NCBI GenBank assembly: GCA_012931725.1
Contig: CM022949.1
Coordinates: 26,601,826 to 26,665,825, forward strand
Direction: 5' to 3'
Length of the DNA stretch: 64,000 nt
DNA from: Litsea cubeba
Taxonomy: Eukaryota > Streptophyta > Magnoliopsida > Laurales > Lauraceae
Position 1 is the stretch's first letter. Each line of letters begins with the position of its first letter. The notes under the pieces are model-generated. The model was not told the origin of the DNA. It saw only the letters and a list, made by a program, of their open reading frames with translations, and made no database searches. This document shows positions 12,187 to 22,934 of the stretch, in pieces. Made by a program: the position numbers and the translations under genes.

Positions 12187-12270
12187 GGTGTAATGGAAGT
12201 CTCGGGATTAATGAAAGCAGCATTTGCCCTGTCATCAATCTGTGTCATCTCATCTTAGTTCGGCAGCTTT

Positions 12271-12690
12271 GGGTTCATACACCCTGGAACTGACTTCGGA
12301 TTCATACATCCAGTCTTCCCTAAATTTTGGGTTCACGCGCCCATGGACTGACTTAGGATTTATACATCCAGTCGCTCCTAAAACCTTGGGTTCATACACC
12401 CTGGGACTGACTTCGGATTCATACATCCAGTCTTTCCTAAATTTTGGGTTCACACGCCCATGGACCGACTTAGGATTTATGCATCCAGTCGCTCCTAGAA
12501 CCTTGGGTTTATACACCCTGGGACTGACTTCGGATTCATACATCCAGTCTTCCCTAAATTTTGGGTTCACGCGCCCATGGATTGACTTAGGATCTATGCA
12601 TCCAGTCGCTCCTAAAACCTTGGGTTCATACACCCTGGGATTGACTTCGGATTTACACATCCAGTCTTCCCTAAATTCTGGGTTCATACA
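12271..12690 (+). repeat. 117-bp minisatellite behind integrase, about 3.6 copies
   Basis: GGGTTCATACACCCTGG-type starts fall at 12271, 12388, 12505 and 12622, exactly 117 bp apart. Each unit has an internal half-repeat (TTCATACATCCAGTC / TTTATACATCCAGTCGC). Because 117 is divisible by three, both strands stay open through the array; I read this as a by-product of the period and not as coding. Tandem arrays in the 3' non-coding part of Tat elements are known and can seed satellite DNA. Confidence 0.92.
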
Positions 12691-12786
12691 CCCCCCGAGA
12701 TCGGTCCCGGACTCAGGCTCGCGCAGCCGAGATCCTAGAAGCTCTGGGTTCATCTCGGCTAATAACAGTCTTCGAAAGACAAAAGC

Positions 12787-12870
12787 AGTGCAAGCACAAA
12801 AGTGCAGAAAAATAGCATAGAAAAGAAGAAAAGAGCAGTGCAAGCACGAAAGTGCAGAAAAGCAGCACAA
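12787..12870 (+). repeat. Short duplicated A/G-rich block
   Basis: AGCAGTGCAAGCAC followed by AAAGTGCAGAAAA occurs twice, about 50 bp apart. It lies between the 117-bp array and the antisense promoter region of the Tat element. The stretch from about 12870 to 13650 holds no gene I can recognise. Confidence 0.7.
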
Positions 12871-13651
12871 AAATACAAAAAAAGACAGAGAAATAGTACA
12901 GATTAGCAAAAGAATGCAAAGATGCAGAAATACAGTATACAGTTCATCTAATCAGAAACTTTATTTTTTATTAAATGTAAATTCTTCATTACATAGGTTA
13001 CAGAAAAGAAAAACAGAATACAACAAGGAGGCTCGCAGTCCTCTAAAAATAAAAAAAGAAATGAAGCTTGGAGAGTCTGATCCTTGTTGGTCCACTGCTT
13101 GGAGGCTCTGGGAGATTCCGATCTTCACCGACTCTTCAGCCTCTCACCCTCGGCACCAGGAGCTCTACAATACCCTTTGGTTGGTTAGACCAAAGTTTGC
13201 AAACAAGAGCTCCCGGCCCGCTGCCTGGATCGATCATCAGCCCGGAGGCTTCTTGATCTGGTCCTCAATGCCACACAAGACCCTGCAGGATCAAGACAAG
13301 ACCCTGCAGAAGCAAGTGCGCAACCAACTCTCGTCTACAGAGAATAATCACCTCCCAGCCACATCAGCAGGAGATGATCTCTTCTCAACCACATCGACGG
13401 GAGTTGGCCGTGGGCCCGCGTTCAGAGAACGTGTAGTCCACGGGGACCGTCTTCAGAGAACGCGTAGACCACGAAGGACAGCCCCTCCCGGAGGAAGCTG
13501 TCTTCTGTCGCAGGAGGTTCGTCTGGGGCAAAGGTTCCTAAAGTTCTACAAGGCATGGCTGCCAGAGTGGCTGACGGAAAGAGATAGGTCCCCATGTTTA
13601 CAAAAAATAAAAAATCCATGTTCTTTTTCTCTCACATGGCAGGCTTGCTGC

Positions 13652-13774
13652 CTCTATTTATAGGGGGAAGAAGGGACCGTTTCTCAAGGAAATTTATGAG
13701 GCGAGGTCTCCCACGCCCCACGTGGAATGCACGTTTTCTAATGGGTTGACTAACGGTTCCGATGGTGACACGTG
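13652..13774 (-). promoter_or_regulatory. Antisense TATA box with two upstream G-boxes
   Basis: Read on the minus strand, CTATAAATAGAG (13652-13663) is a textbook TATA box. Two CACGTG G-boxes (13719-13724, in a CCACGTGG context, and 13769-13774) lie 56-120 bp upstream of it. This would drive a minus-strand transcript toward the integrase end. A frame at 13422-13619 lies downstream but matches no family I know. Confidence 0.55.
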
Positions 13775-14111
13775 GAGCCATCTGCTCGTTTTCCTCATCG
13801 GCCGTACCACTACACTTACTGCTATTTATGGGCCTCAGAATGCGGGATATCAATGTAGATAACTATGAAAACCATTCGGTACTCTCTCTCCAACTCAAGA
13901 CTCCCACGTCACATTAAAGCACTCAGCCGGACTCAAGCACAAAAGAGCCGAACTCAAAAAGATGGGGGGAAAGAGAGAACACAATTGAACTAAGCTTGGC
14001 TTTTCATTAGAAGAGAAAGATGTTACAAGCTGGGGATTACATGCAAATTCACATTGCATTACAAAAGAGGAAGAAAAAACTACAAGTATAAAAGCAGGAA
14101 AAATACAAGAG

Positions 14112-16570
14112 CTACAGGGGCTTCGGCGACTCCACCAGCACTATCACTGTCCCTGATGGACCGGCGGTCTCGGCGACAACCGCGGCCTTCTCTGGCGCAT
14201 TACCCACTGGAGGAGCATAGGGAGCGTCGCCCGCAGAAGATACGGCCGGAACGTCACTAGCTGGAAGAGCTGTCGGAGCACCGTCCGGAACAGGGCCATC
14301 TGCAGGAGCATCCACTGGGGCACTCTCGGTCAGAGGTGCGGAGCTCGGCTCGGGTTCTGGGCCGGAATACTTAGGCAGGTTCTGGTAGATCGGGTGATCT
14401 TCAGGAACCCCCGCTCATCGTAGAGCAGCCAGACATCCTTCCTCGAACAAGATAGAGGTGATCTCCTCCACCTGTCTTTTGTACTCCTCTGTGTTCTGAT
14501 TCACCCCCTTCTGAAAGGAAGACTGGGCCTCAGCCTGCAGCGAGGACTTGAGGTCAGCGCTCTCCTTCTTCAGCCGCTCGACCTCGGCGCACCGAGTCTT
14601 CAGTTTGGCATTATCCTTCTGAAGCTTTTCGACTTCGGCGCGCTTAGCCAGCACTTCAGCATGATGCCTTGTCGACTCTGCCGCCGAGTCAGCCTTCGCT
14701 TTCGCCAGCTCCGTCTCCAATTCGGCTATCCTTTTGGTCTTCACCTAGATCTCACCCCTCAACTGATGGGACATCGAGGTGAGATCAGTGATGCTGACCA
14801 GCGCCACATCCAGTTGTGCAGTTACCTCAGCGCTGCTCCTCTTCAGCTCTCCTAGCTCTTTCTTCAATTTGTCCCTCTCGGACTCCAGTTGGGTGATCCT
14901 GGAGACGTTCCTGTCGCTCCTTTCCACCACCAACTGGAGCCTCTGCACGTTCTGCAAAAGAAAAACAAGTCAGATGAAAGTAGCCGAAATGAAAAACTTC
15001 AAAAGAAGCATCAAAGGTACTTACCAAGAGAGCAGCCTGGATCGCCGAGCCCAGCAGAGACTCGTTGTCATACTTCACATGCTGCTCCATGTCACGCGGC
15101 AGGGCAAAGGCTTTGGCATGGGCCCCGATGACGTTGGAGTTCCCCAGCACCCGGTCCTCCATGTTTAAAGGCTTCCCAGGCTGGGTCTCCAACCTAGGCC
15201 TCCATGCCGCCGGGGCAGCGCGAGGTCCGAATGCTGATCCGGACCCCTGCCCTACAGAGATACTGAGGTCGCGAACCGACTCAGTAGCAGCCCTGCTCAC
15301 TGGCACACTCTTTCTGGGGGGTGCCTTGCCTCCAGAGGTGCGCGCAGGCGTCTTGTCTTTAAGGGCCTGCTCGGCCCCGGAATCTTTCTCTCCCACCTTG
15401 GACCTCTTCCTGGGCGAAGATCCATCCCTTGGGCGATCCGGTGAGCGCTTACGCGCCCCCTCGCTCGGTGTGGTGACCGGGGCAGATGTAACAACAGTCC
15501 CCCCCTGAGCCCGAAGCCACACGGGTGCTGGCTACTGAAGCGTTGCAGAAGAAGAGGATCCGCGCCTGAACTTGGCTGCCAGATCCTTGGTTCCCGACAC
15601 TCTCGAACTACCCTCCATCCTTTCCTCCTCGTCAAATATGTAAGTCTCTACGACTTCCCTTAGACTTGGAGACCCCGAACTGGAAGAAGTAGATGCCTCA
15701 GCGCCAGATGCAGCTCGGCTCGCAGCAGGATCGATCAAGGGAACGCCTGCAGACACGACCACAGTGACAGAAGGAAGATTAGGCTGCAACTCGTCCTCTG
15801 ACATTGCCCCGATCCTCTTGTAATGGCCGCGGTACCTCGGTGTGTACCCTAACAATTCCAGGCAGATCTGTTCTCGTGCCCGGCATGCCTTTCGACCTTC
15901 CTGTGGTCGGCGACGTTCTTTTTCCAACCGTCGCTCGCAGCCCGGTGCTGCCTCGCTCGCAGTTCTGCACAGTGAACAACACAAACATCAGTTCGGCAAT
16001 ACAAAAATTAAGCAAAAGGAACAGAATAAAGAAGCGGTATTTACTTGGGACGGCCCCGAGGTGGCGAGGGACCCTCAGCGTCCTGTCCTCACCGGCGCCG
16101 AATTCCCATTCCCCCGAGACACAAAAAAGATCCTCCTCGGCATTTTTACTAGAATCCTCCAAGGCCAGGACAAAGCCCTTTCGGAGCTGCTTCACCCGAA
16201 GATAATAGTTGTCTCCCCCGGCCTTGCAGATATCATACACGTCCTCGATATCGTGAACGCCCAAGTTGATCCCCAAGATCTCGTTCAATTTCGCCGTGCC
16301 CATGATGACTTTGAAGCCATTGGGCATCAGCTGGCAAGGAGTGATGGACCAGGCGCTAAGGCAGGCTCTAAGTAGGGGATGCAGAGGAAATCTGACCCCG
16401 CCCTCGATCACAGAGATCAAGGGAAATGGCATCCAGCCACTAGACCAGCAGTGCAGAGCATGGTCGCTGGGAGTCGCCGGCCTGAGGCGGACCCCCTCCG
16501 GTATATTGAATGTTTCCCTAAACCTAGCCATGCCCTCATCCGTATCTAACTGGAACCTAGGGGTGGCCAT
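14112..16570 (-). pseudogene. Tat antisense gene (aORF), putative gypsy-type transposon protein, three exons
   Basis: Encoded opposite to pol, between integrase and the 3' LTR. Exon 1 (16570-16045) starts MATPRFQLD and contains FPLHPLLRACLSAW, PCQLMPNGFKVIMG and LNEILGINLG, resembling the putative gypsy-type transposon domain. Its donor GTAAAT lies at 16044. Exon 2 keeps frame if the acceptor at 15948/15947 is used; it is rich in Ser, Lys and Arg (ERRLEKERRRPQ, SPRKRSKVGEKD). The exon 2 donor (15025) and exon 3 acceptor (14951) join in phase 0. Exon 3 is a long coiled coil (TQLESERDKLKKELGELK, KRIAELETELAKAKAD) with an Ala/Pro-rich tail. In-frame stops at 15532-15534, near 14745 and near 14413 kill it. 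Such antisense genes are known in Tat elements; their role is unknown. An upstream TATA box supports independent expression. Confidence 0.75.
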
Positions 16571-16816
16571 CTCTACAGTCCAGAAGAATAAGGCGAAAAG
16601 AAACCCTAAAGGCAGAAACTCTAAAAGAGATAAGGGCACGAAGCAACTTACTGAAACAGAAGGGTGAGTCAGGAATCGGCACTGGGCACGCCTTGCGATC
16701 ATCCTCGCCAGAACACTACAAAAGATTCTTGAGAGGACAGACGAAGACCAGAGTAGGAATCAAAAGCAAAGAAAATCAGAAGAGAAGATAAAGAAAGTGG
16801 TCAGGAGGAAGACGAC

Positions 16817-16936
16817 CCTATTTATAGGAGAAAGAAGCATCCCTTGGGCACTATTTCAATAATTCGAAAAGACAGAATCGCAACCCGCGCCTGTCTCATC
16901 AATTTGACGACGCAGTCAGTGATGCAGCGACACGTG
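16817..16936 (-). promoter_or_regulatory. Antisense TATA box and G-box upstream of the aORF
   Basis: On the minus strand CTATAAATAGGG (16817-16828) lies about 250 nt before the ATG at 16570, with a CACGTG G-box at 16931-16936 further upstream. The arrangement matches the second antisense promoter at 13.65 kb and the LTR promoter at 17721, and suggests the aORF has its own promoter. Confidence 0.6.
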
Positions 16937-17083
16937 TAGCCCTTGTTTCGTTTCCCAAAGTGAACAAGATGCAGCATTAAATTGCCTCGAAGAAGTCGAA
17001 GCGGCACCAAGTAATGATCGGACGCGTCTCCAGACGGACTCTCTAGCTTCCGAACTCTAAAGGCTAGGGCCCTTAAGAAGTCA

Positions 17084-17099
17084 CAAGCTAGGGGGCAAT
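17084..17099 (+). other. Polypurine tract of the Tat element
   Basis: AAGCTAGGGGGCAAT lies directly before TGTGTGGGG, the start of the 3' LTR. The G-rich run is the expected plus-strand primer for reverse transcription. Position and composition fit; no second copy is available for comparison. Confidence 0.6.
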
Positions 17100-17984
17100 T
17101 GTGTGGGGAGATTTTCAAGACACCAGGATTATGCTAATCTCAGCTATAAGACGTCAATTAGCACTCTCACATGCCATCCAGACACGCCTCGGCTGCCGGG
17201 ACAGAGACCTCAGCCGAAACCAGAATGACTTTGGTTGCTAGCGCCGAGCTCGGCACCAAGGGTCCACTTCGGCTAAAGAGCTTGACCCTGGCCAAAGGAG
17301 CCGGGACGGAAGTCGAATGAAGAGAAAGCCCTGGTCTCGCCCCCACGCTCGCCACGTCACCAGACACGTGGCGGAGTAGAGGCGCGAGCCAGGAAGACAG
17401 GTGATCCATCCCAGCCGTCCACAATCTTCGCCAGATCTCAGACAGGGCGGCATCCAGCGGCTGTAGCTAAATCTGGGCAGAGCCCGAGGGTGGATCCGAT
17501 GGGACCTCACCGCCAAAGCCATCCAACACGATCAGGCCCAACATGACAAGCATTAAATGCGACGTCGGCTGATCGGACTGTCAATAAATACAGCGTGGGC
17601 TGATCGGACTGGCAATAAATGCTTTGTGGGCTGTGATGGACCCGCATTTATTACTTTGTGGGCTGATAAGAGTTTCCATATCAAATCAAGGGATCCACTC
17701 CAAAATATCATTAAGAGTCCTCTATAAATAGGACCCCATTCCATAACCAAGGTACGCAACCTATACACTTGGGAGCTGTTACTATGCCTCTCTTCTTCCT
17801 CTCCTTCCTTTGTTCAAGTTCATACACTAACTTAGGCATCGGAGAGCCTTGTGCCGCCCAGGCTAGGGTCCTCTGACTGTTTGTTCTCCCCTTTCAGGCT
17901 TTGAGGCTGCAGATCTTCTTAATCTATTTGGATAAGTCCTATCAGGGACCCCTAATCTTGTGAGTCACATTTTTTGCACTTACA
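17100..17984 (+). repeat. 3' LTR of the Tat element (right end approximate)
   Basis: It starts TGTGTGGGGAG after the polypurine tract. It holds a CACGTG G-box (17364-17369), a TATA box (17721-17732) and a pyrimidine-rich leader after about 17780. The right boundary is uncertain: CA dinucleotides at 17968-17969 or 17983-17984 are both plausible because the 5' LTR is missing. Confidence 0.55.
17721..17732 (+). promoter_or_regulatory. LTR TATA box
   Basis: TCTATAAATAGG is followed about 35 bp later by a CAACCTATACAC stretch suitable for initiation, then a CT-rich leader. In a complete element this promoter in the 5' LTR drives the genomic RNA. Here only the 3' copy exists, so it would read outward into the CACTA sequence. 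Confidence 0.6.
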
Positions 17985-18760
17985 ATATTCATTTTGTACG
18001 GCTCGGTTTATAAATAGTTGGGCCATACAGTGGAGTTTTACTAATCTCCACTCACATAAAGCATGTGGGAGACACCAAGGAGATCCAGACTCATTCGAGA
18101 GATCATTTTAACCCTCACATTAATCATATTTTTCTACATTTAACGGTGGATATAACCATGTTCAAAGTGAATTTTCTCAAATTCTAAATAATGTGGGTAA
18201 GCAGATTTGAGTGGTTTCTATTCACGTGTTATATACATGCTCAATCTTACAGTTTGCTGACTTATAAAATAAGAACTAAAAATATTCCATATGAAAAGTG
18301 TCATGTGTTCATTTCGAGCTAGCTGTCTAAAATCTCAATAGGTTGGCCCAAATATGAATTTACACACCTCTCGCTTAGAAGGAAGCCTGATTGAGATCTC
18401 ATATATAGGACTAGAAATTTCCCGTGCCGACGATAAAATAAAAATAAGAATATATCTATTTATATATCTAGGAATGCAATAACTTAATCAAATATGATCA
18501 AATTAAAAACCGAATAAAAAGAAGTAAACAGAAAGACCCTACAATCAAACAATTAGAATAACAAGGAAAACTCAGGAATGCAATAAGTTAATTGGGCATT
18601 TAGATCATCAAATACTAACCACCAAAAACCCCCAATTAAATTAAATACACAAGAAAGAAAGAAAACCCAGCAATCAGACTCCAAAGAAGAATAATGCAAA
18701 GAAAAACAAATCCTCAGCTTTAACCCAATAATCAAATGCACTAAAAACAACTAACCTTCA

Positions 18761-18925
18761 CGGAAGTTAATGCCCCTTTGTTTTCAAATAATTACAAAAT
18801 TACTAAGATCTCACAAAAGTTACTCTCCCTTTGTTTTCAAATAATTACAAAATTACCAAGATCTCATGGAAGTTACTGCCCCTTTGTTTTTAAATAATTA
18901 CAAAATTACCAAGATCTTAAATCCC
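18761..18925 (+). repeat. 52-53-bp tandem repeat, three copies
   Basis: The unit runs GGAAGTTAATGCCCC, CTTTGTTTTCAAATAATTAC, AAAATTACTAAGATCTC. The AAGTTA landmark recurs at 18765, 18817 and 18870. It is A/T-rich and non-coding. Confidence 0.85.
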
Positions 18926-19310
18926 TTTTCAGCCCTAGGATTTATGTACAGAAATATGTACATAAATCCAAGGGTTGGGAAAGAGTCCAGGAATTCTAAA
19001 ATTGTTCCCCCTTATTATATAGATTTGTGCTGACGATGGGATATAATTCTATATGCCAATTGTATAACAAAGATAAGTGGAGATTGGACTGGACATATGT
19101 CACTCTTGCAATCAGGATCCTTTTTGGGCAACTCTTGAAGAATGTTTGAGCTTAATTATCTTTTTTTTTTCTATTGAAGGGTTCCAATCCTTTGGGCTTG
19201 ACTATTTCCTCCGAGCTCATAGGGAAGCCAGGTAAACACCCCTGTGGACCCAAGGTCGTAGCACTACTGGACTCAACCTTCGATTCCTGAAGAAGGGGGA
19301 ACCGAGGGTC

Positions 19311-19357
19311 GATACCATGGTATTAAATCTCAGCCGATACCATGGTATTAAATCTCA
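19311..19357 (+). repeat. 25-bp direct duplication with palindromic core
   Basis: GATACCATGGTATTAAATCT begins at 19311 and again at 19336. ATACCATGGTAT inside it is self-complementary. It lies just upstream of AT-rich sequence with GGCCGATAT motifs on both strands. Confidence 0.8.
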
Positions 19358-19848
19358 CTGAGATATCGGTCTCGACGATACAGCCCAATACAGCCCAAAA
19401 AATCCCCAAAATCTCGAGGGATATCGGCAGAAATGAAGTTCATCTCGGCCTTAATGATATCTAGGCCGATATTTTCAAAATATCGGCCGAGATTATATAA
19501 AATCACCCCAAACCCTAATTTTTAAAAAATTTTCCCCATCTTCATATTCTTCCCCTCTCCTCTCATCTCCTTACTCCTTAGAGTAGCAGCCACACCTCCA
19601 TCACACATTCACACATCCCTCTTGCATATTTTATTCAAGAAAATATTATTTAAAGTAAGAGAAAATCAACTTAAAGCATGTTATTATGTATTTATGTGTT
19701 TTTTCTTTTTTATTTTTAGATGAAGCATAAAAATCATGAGAATGCCACTTGTGTTGTGTTTTTTACTTAGAACTAAGTTAGATCAACATACTTTCATGCT
19801 AGATCTACTCATACACATGATTTTGATTTTTTTTCAATTTATTGACAG

Positions 19849-21418
19849 CAACTACTTCCTGTGGCAATACGATCTGTCTTGCCAAGTCATGTGAGAAATG
19901 AAATTATTAGGTTGTGTCGATTCTTCAAAGATCTTTGCGCAAGAGTAGTAGATGTGAAAAGACTGCCTGAGATTCAGAATGATATCATGATCATATTATG
20001 TTTGCTGGAAAAGTATTTCCCGCCATCTTTTTTTGATATCATGGTTCACTTACCAGTTCATCTTGTTAGAGAGGTTGAAGTTGGTGGTCCTGTTTTCTTC
20101 CGATGGATGTACACATTTGAGAGGTACATTGATTCCCTATCTGGTCATTTCTATTATGAATGAAACTTACGCACAATTTATCACTTAATTCTTTAGTAAG
20201 CGTTTAGGTACATGAGAGTGCTAAAGAGTTATGTTCGAAACCCATCTCGACCGGAAGCTTGTATAGCTGAAAACTATATCGCTGAAGAAGCAATTGAATT
20301 TATGAGTGAATTCTTACCTGGGTTAGCTGCAGTAGGAGTTCCTACCTCCTTGGAAGTTATTACCACTGATCTGGTAGAAAATGGGAAGCATCCGTCAGGT
20401 GGTGAACTCATTGCACCTGATAGCAAAGCCTTGGAGCAGGCACATCATTATGTCTTGCAAAACACAGGAGTTGTTCAGCCTTAAATTGAGTAAGTATTTT
20501 TAGTTCTTTAATTAAACAAATTAAATAATATATTGATGGGTTTTTATAGCTAACAATGTGATTTCGTACTTATATATGATAGGGAGCACATGAGCTACCT
20601 AAAGGAACACAATCCCCGCAAGGCCAAAAAACCGACATGGTTATAGGAAGAGCATAACCGTTCTTTTAATGATTGGCTCAAAAGAAGGGTATATGATTAC
20701 CTGAATGTCTTTTATGTATTGTATGCCTCAAACAAATTTGATTAAGCTTCTTAAACAATATAGGTTTTTACACGAGCGGGGCATGGCTAATAACAATGTG
20801 TCAGAAGTTTTGAGGTGGATTTCAAAGGGACCATTGCCACGTGTTTTGGAGTACACTACGTATGTAATTAAAGGTCATCATTTTTGCACAAGAGAACGTG
20901 ATGCTTCGCGAGTTAATCAAAACAGTGGAGTCAGTTTGATGGCGACAACCGCCCAAGTTTCAAGTTCAAAGGATCAAAACCCTGTATTTTCCAGCATGGG
21001 GTTTTACGGTGTAATTGATGAAATATGGCTGCTAGACTATACTAATTTCATGGTATCAGTGTTCAAGTGTGATTGGGTTGACAGTAAGAATGGCATCAAG
21101 ACAGATGATATGGGCTTCACCTTGGTTGATCTTAATAGAGTTGGCCATAAGTCTGATTCCTTTATTTTAGCATCTCAAGCAAAGCCAGTTTTCTATGTAG
21201 CAGATCAACTAGATCCCGATTGGTCAGTTGTTGAAGGATCTCCTATAAAGATGTATCATGACGACGACGACGACCTTATTGAGGGCAACATAGAAGAAAA
21301 CACTTGTGTCGAAGAATTGCCAAATATCGAATCTTTTGATGGAACTGATGAATCTCAGTCAGCTTACATGCGAGTAGATTGTGAGGAGGGGATTTGGGTT
21401 GACAACAATAATTCTTGA
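19849..21418 (+). pseudogene. CACTA transposase, C-terminal half (DUF4218 and DUF4216)
   Basis: Exon 19849-20123 reads LPVAIRSVLPSHVR, LCRFFKDLC, ILCLLEKYFPPSFFDIMVHL and VHLVREV, the DUF4218 signature. Donor GTACAT and an acceptor at 20207 join to restore ERYMRVLKSYVRN, and exon 20208-20489 carries PEACIAENYIAEEAIEF. A stop at 20481-20483 and another in the following exon (20583 on, after KKPTWL) break the frame. From about 20765 the DUF4216 part is open to 21418: VSEVLRWISKGP, NSGVSLMATT, SSMGFYGVIDEIW, VFKCDWVD, FILASQAKPVFYV. It completes the transposase begun at 1867. The exon joins are visible in the sequence; expression is doubtful. Confidence 0.88.
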
Positions 21419-21569
21419 GTTTCATTGTTTACTAGTACTCCATTATAACAAAAGTTATGACTTTCGCTTGACTAATTAATTACTTATGTTATAATTTTCA
21501 TATATCTGTTGGAAATATCATTCTTTCTAACCTTATGTACTAATGTGTCTGCCTTTGTAACAGTTTTCT

Positions 21570-22180
21570 ATGGATCCAGAAAGGGATATTCAAGCACCTA
21601 AGAAAAGAAAGAGGAGACATAAAATGAAGAAATCTGCCAATGACGTTGAGCCTAACGTTAGAGGCCAAACAGTTAAACATGATTTAAATAAGGGTTGGAA
21701 TGGTGTGAAAGTTGAAGTTGGGTTAGATGAACACGGTGTGCCAATAAATAAAAAGGTGCGAAAAGACTTTGCTAGTTGGATAGGCACTCAAGTGAAAGCT
21801 AATGTTCCGCTTGCTGAATGGCCAACTTGGCCAAAAGTGGATAATAGAATAAAAGCTGATGTATGGGAGGGCTTACTGGTAATCCTTAAACTTTCCTCTC
21901 TTTATAGTTTAAAATGCTTTGTGTTCTCTTACTTGTAAGTTAAAGTTCGACGACATTTTATTTATAGGGAAGGTTCATTATAGATCCGAGATTTAGGAAG
22001 GCAGCTCTAAAACAATGTGGTAAAATATGGAGGAAGTTTAAGAATTATCTGACAAGGGAGTTTATTAGACCTTTCATAGACGAACCTGAAGCGTTAGTAA
22101 AAGCACCAGAAATGTATCCCGATATCAAGCAGCCAGATTGGGAAAAGTTTGTCCAGATGAGGATATCAGCAGAATTCCAG
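21570..22180 (+). pseudogene. Ptta/En/Spm-type plant transposase-like second gene, 5' exons
   Basis: Exon 21570-21878 starts MDPERDIQAPKKRKRRHK, is basic, and includes GVKVEVGLDEHGVPINKKV and IGTQVKANVPLAEWPTW. It joins in phase 0 to exon 21968-22180 (RFIIDPRFRKAALKQCGK, WRKFKNYLTREFI, PDIKQPDWEKFVQMR). This matches the plant transposase family that accompanies En/Spm transposases and is thought to bind element ends or RNA. No stop interrupts these two exons. After 22180 the expected continuation (about 22235-22300) is broken by stops, so the gene is probably incomplete. Confidence 0.7.
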
Positions 22181-22435
22181 GTATATGTGTTCTACATGCT
22201 TTCTTTGTTTTCCCAACCGGGACCGTTGGTCTTAGGATGAGAAAAGGCATCATCTGTTAGGAAAGCAGCCAGATCCAACTTTTAAACTTGAGTTGAACAC
22301 GTAAAGTATCTCTATCTCTTATTTTTTCCCCTTTGTGTACATATTTTATTTTCCTTGATGATAATTTCTTGTGATTTTTAGAGCAATTCAAATATCAAAC
22401 TTGTCTTTTGGAAAGCCGAGAAGGTTAAATCCGAA

Positions 22436-22934
22436 CCCAGATTGGGAGTATGTGACGGTAAGCATGCCTATTTATGCAATGAAGATGCAAGGTTTGTTAC
22501 TCTTATCATTTGTCTATATGACATTTGTCCACAGTGCCCACAACAAGGAGACATAATTGTATGTGGTTATTATGCGATGAGTTTTATGCGACACTTTTTT
22601 GCTGATGCCGGTCAATCGCTCAAACGCAAGGTGAAAAAAATAATTATACACAAATAAATAAATATATTTTTTTGCTCAATAATTAAAAGTTCTATTAAAA
22701 AGAAAGAGAAAAACAAAAGAATGGGATGGAAGTTTAATTACACTAGCAAGTTTTCTTACACAAAGAATGAGTAAAAGTTCCTTAGCTAGTTTTCTTACAC
22801 TAATGACTACACTAACTTGCTTTTCCTCAAAACAGGTTATGGAGTTGGCCAGCATAAAGACATACACCACCAAAGAAATAGATAAGATCCGACTCGAGTT
22901 TATCAACTTCATCCAAGGATTTCTTCCTTTCTAA
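22436..22934 (+). pseudogene. Ulp1-like cysteine protease, C-terminal fragment
   Basis: Near 22560 the frame reads IVCGYYAMSFMRHFF, matching the CGYYVMRFM box in which the Cys is the catalytic nucleophile of plant transposon Ulp1-like proteases. The exon ends at a GTGAAA donor near 22630. A final exon 22836-22934 after a CAG acceptor reads YTTKEIDKIRLEFINFIQG, the usual C-terminus, then a stop. The N-terminal His and Asp regions are not recognisable. Such SUMO-protease-like domains are common in CACTA and Mutator-like elements. It is most likely part of the same CACTA element. Confidence 0.6.

Larger units (their letters stand above)
3291..17984 (+). mobile_element. Tat-lineage Ty3/gypsy retrotransposon, 5'-truncated
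   Basis: Order on the plus strand: the last part of reverse transcriptase, RNase H, a second archaeal-type RNase H, integrase (after a 6174-bp insertion), 117-bp minisatellite, antisense gene, polypurine tract, 3' LTR. The dual RNase H and an antisense ORF between integrase and the 3' LTR are hallmarks of the plant Tat lineage. The 5' LTR, gag, protease and front of reverse transcriptase are absent; the left border is the junction with the CACTA transposase near 3290. The right border is approximate because no second LTR is available to fix it. Stops and a frameshift show the element is dead. Confidence 0.85.
17985..19848. other. Unassigned non-coding stretch between Tat LTR and CACTA transposase C half
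   Basis: No protein homology seen. The stretch should contain the missing middle of Transposase_21 but does not, so DNA was lost or replaced. It includes two short tandem repeats and ends with a good acceptor (T-rich tract, GACAG at 19844-19848). A GATATCGGCCGAGATT-type palindromic patch surrounds 19360-19490. Confidence 0.6.

Noticed and set aside
12224..12820. Open frames of about 200 residues on both strands with repeated peptide blocks
   Set aside because: They arise from the 117-bp tandem repeat, whose length is a multiple of three. No domain or start context supports a protein.
13422..13619. Minus-strand frame of 65 residues downstream of the antisense TATA at 13652
   Set aside because: The promoter is plausible, but the peptide has no recognisable domain, so no gene is called.
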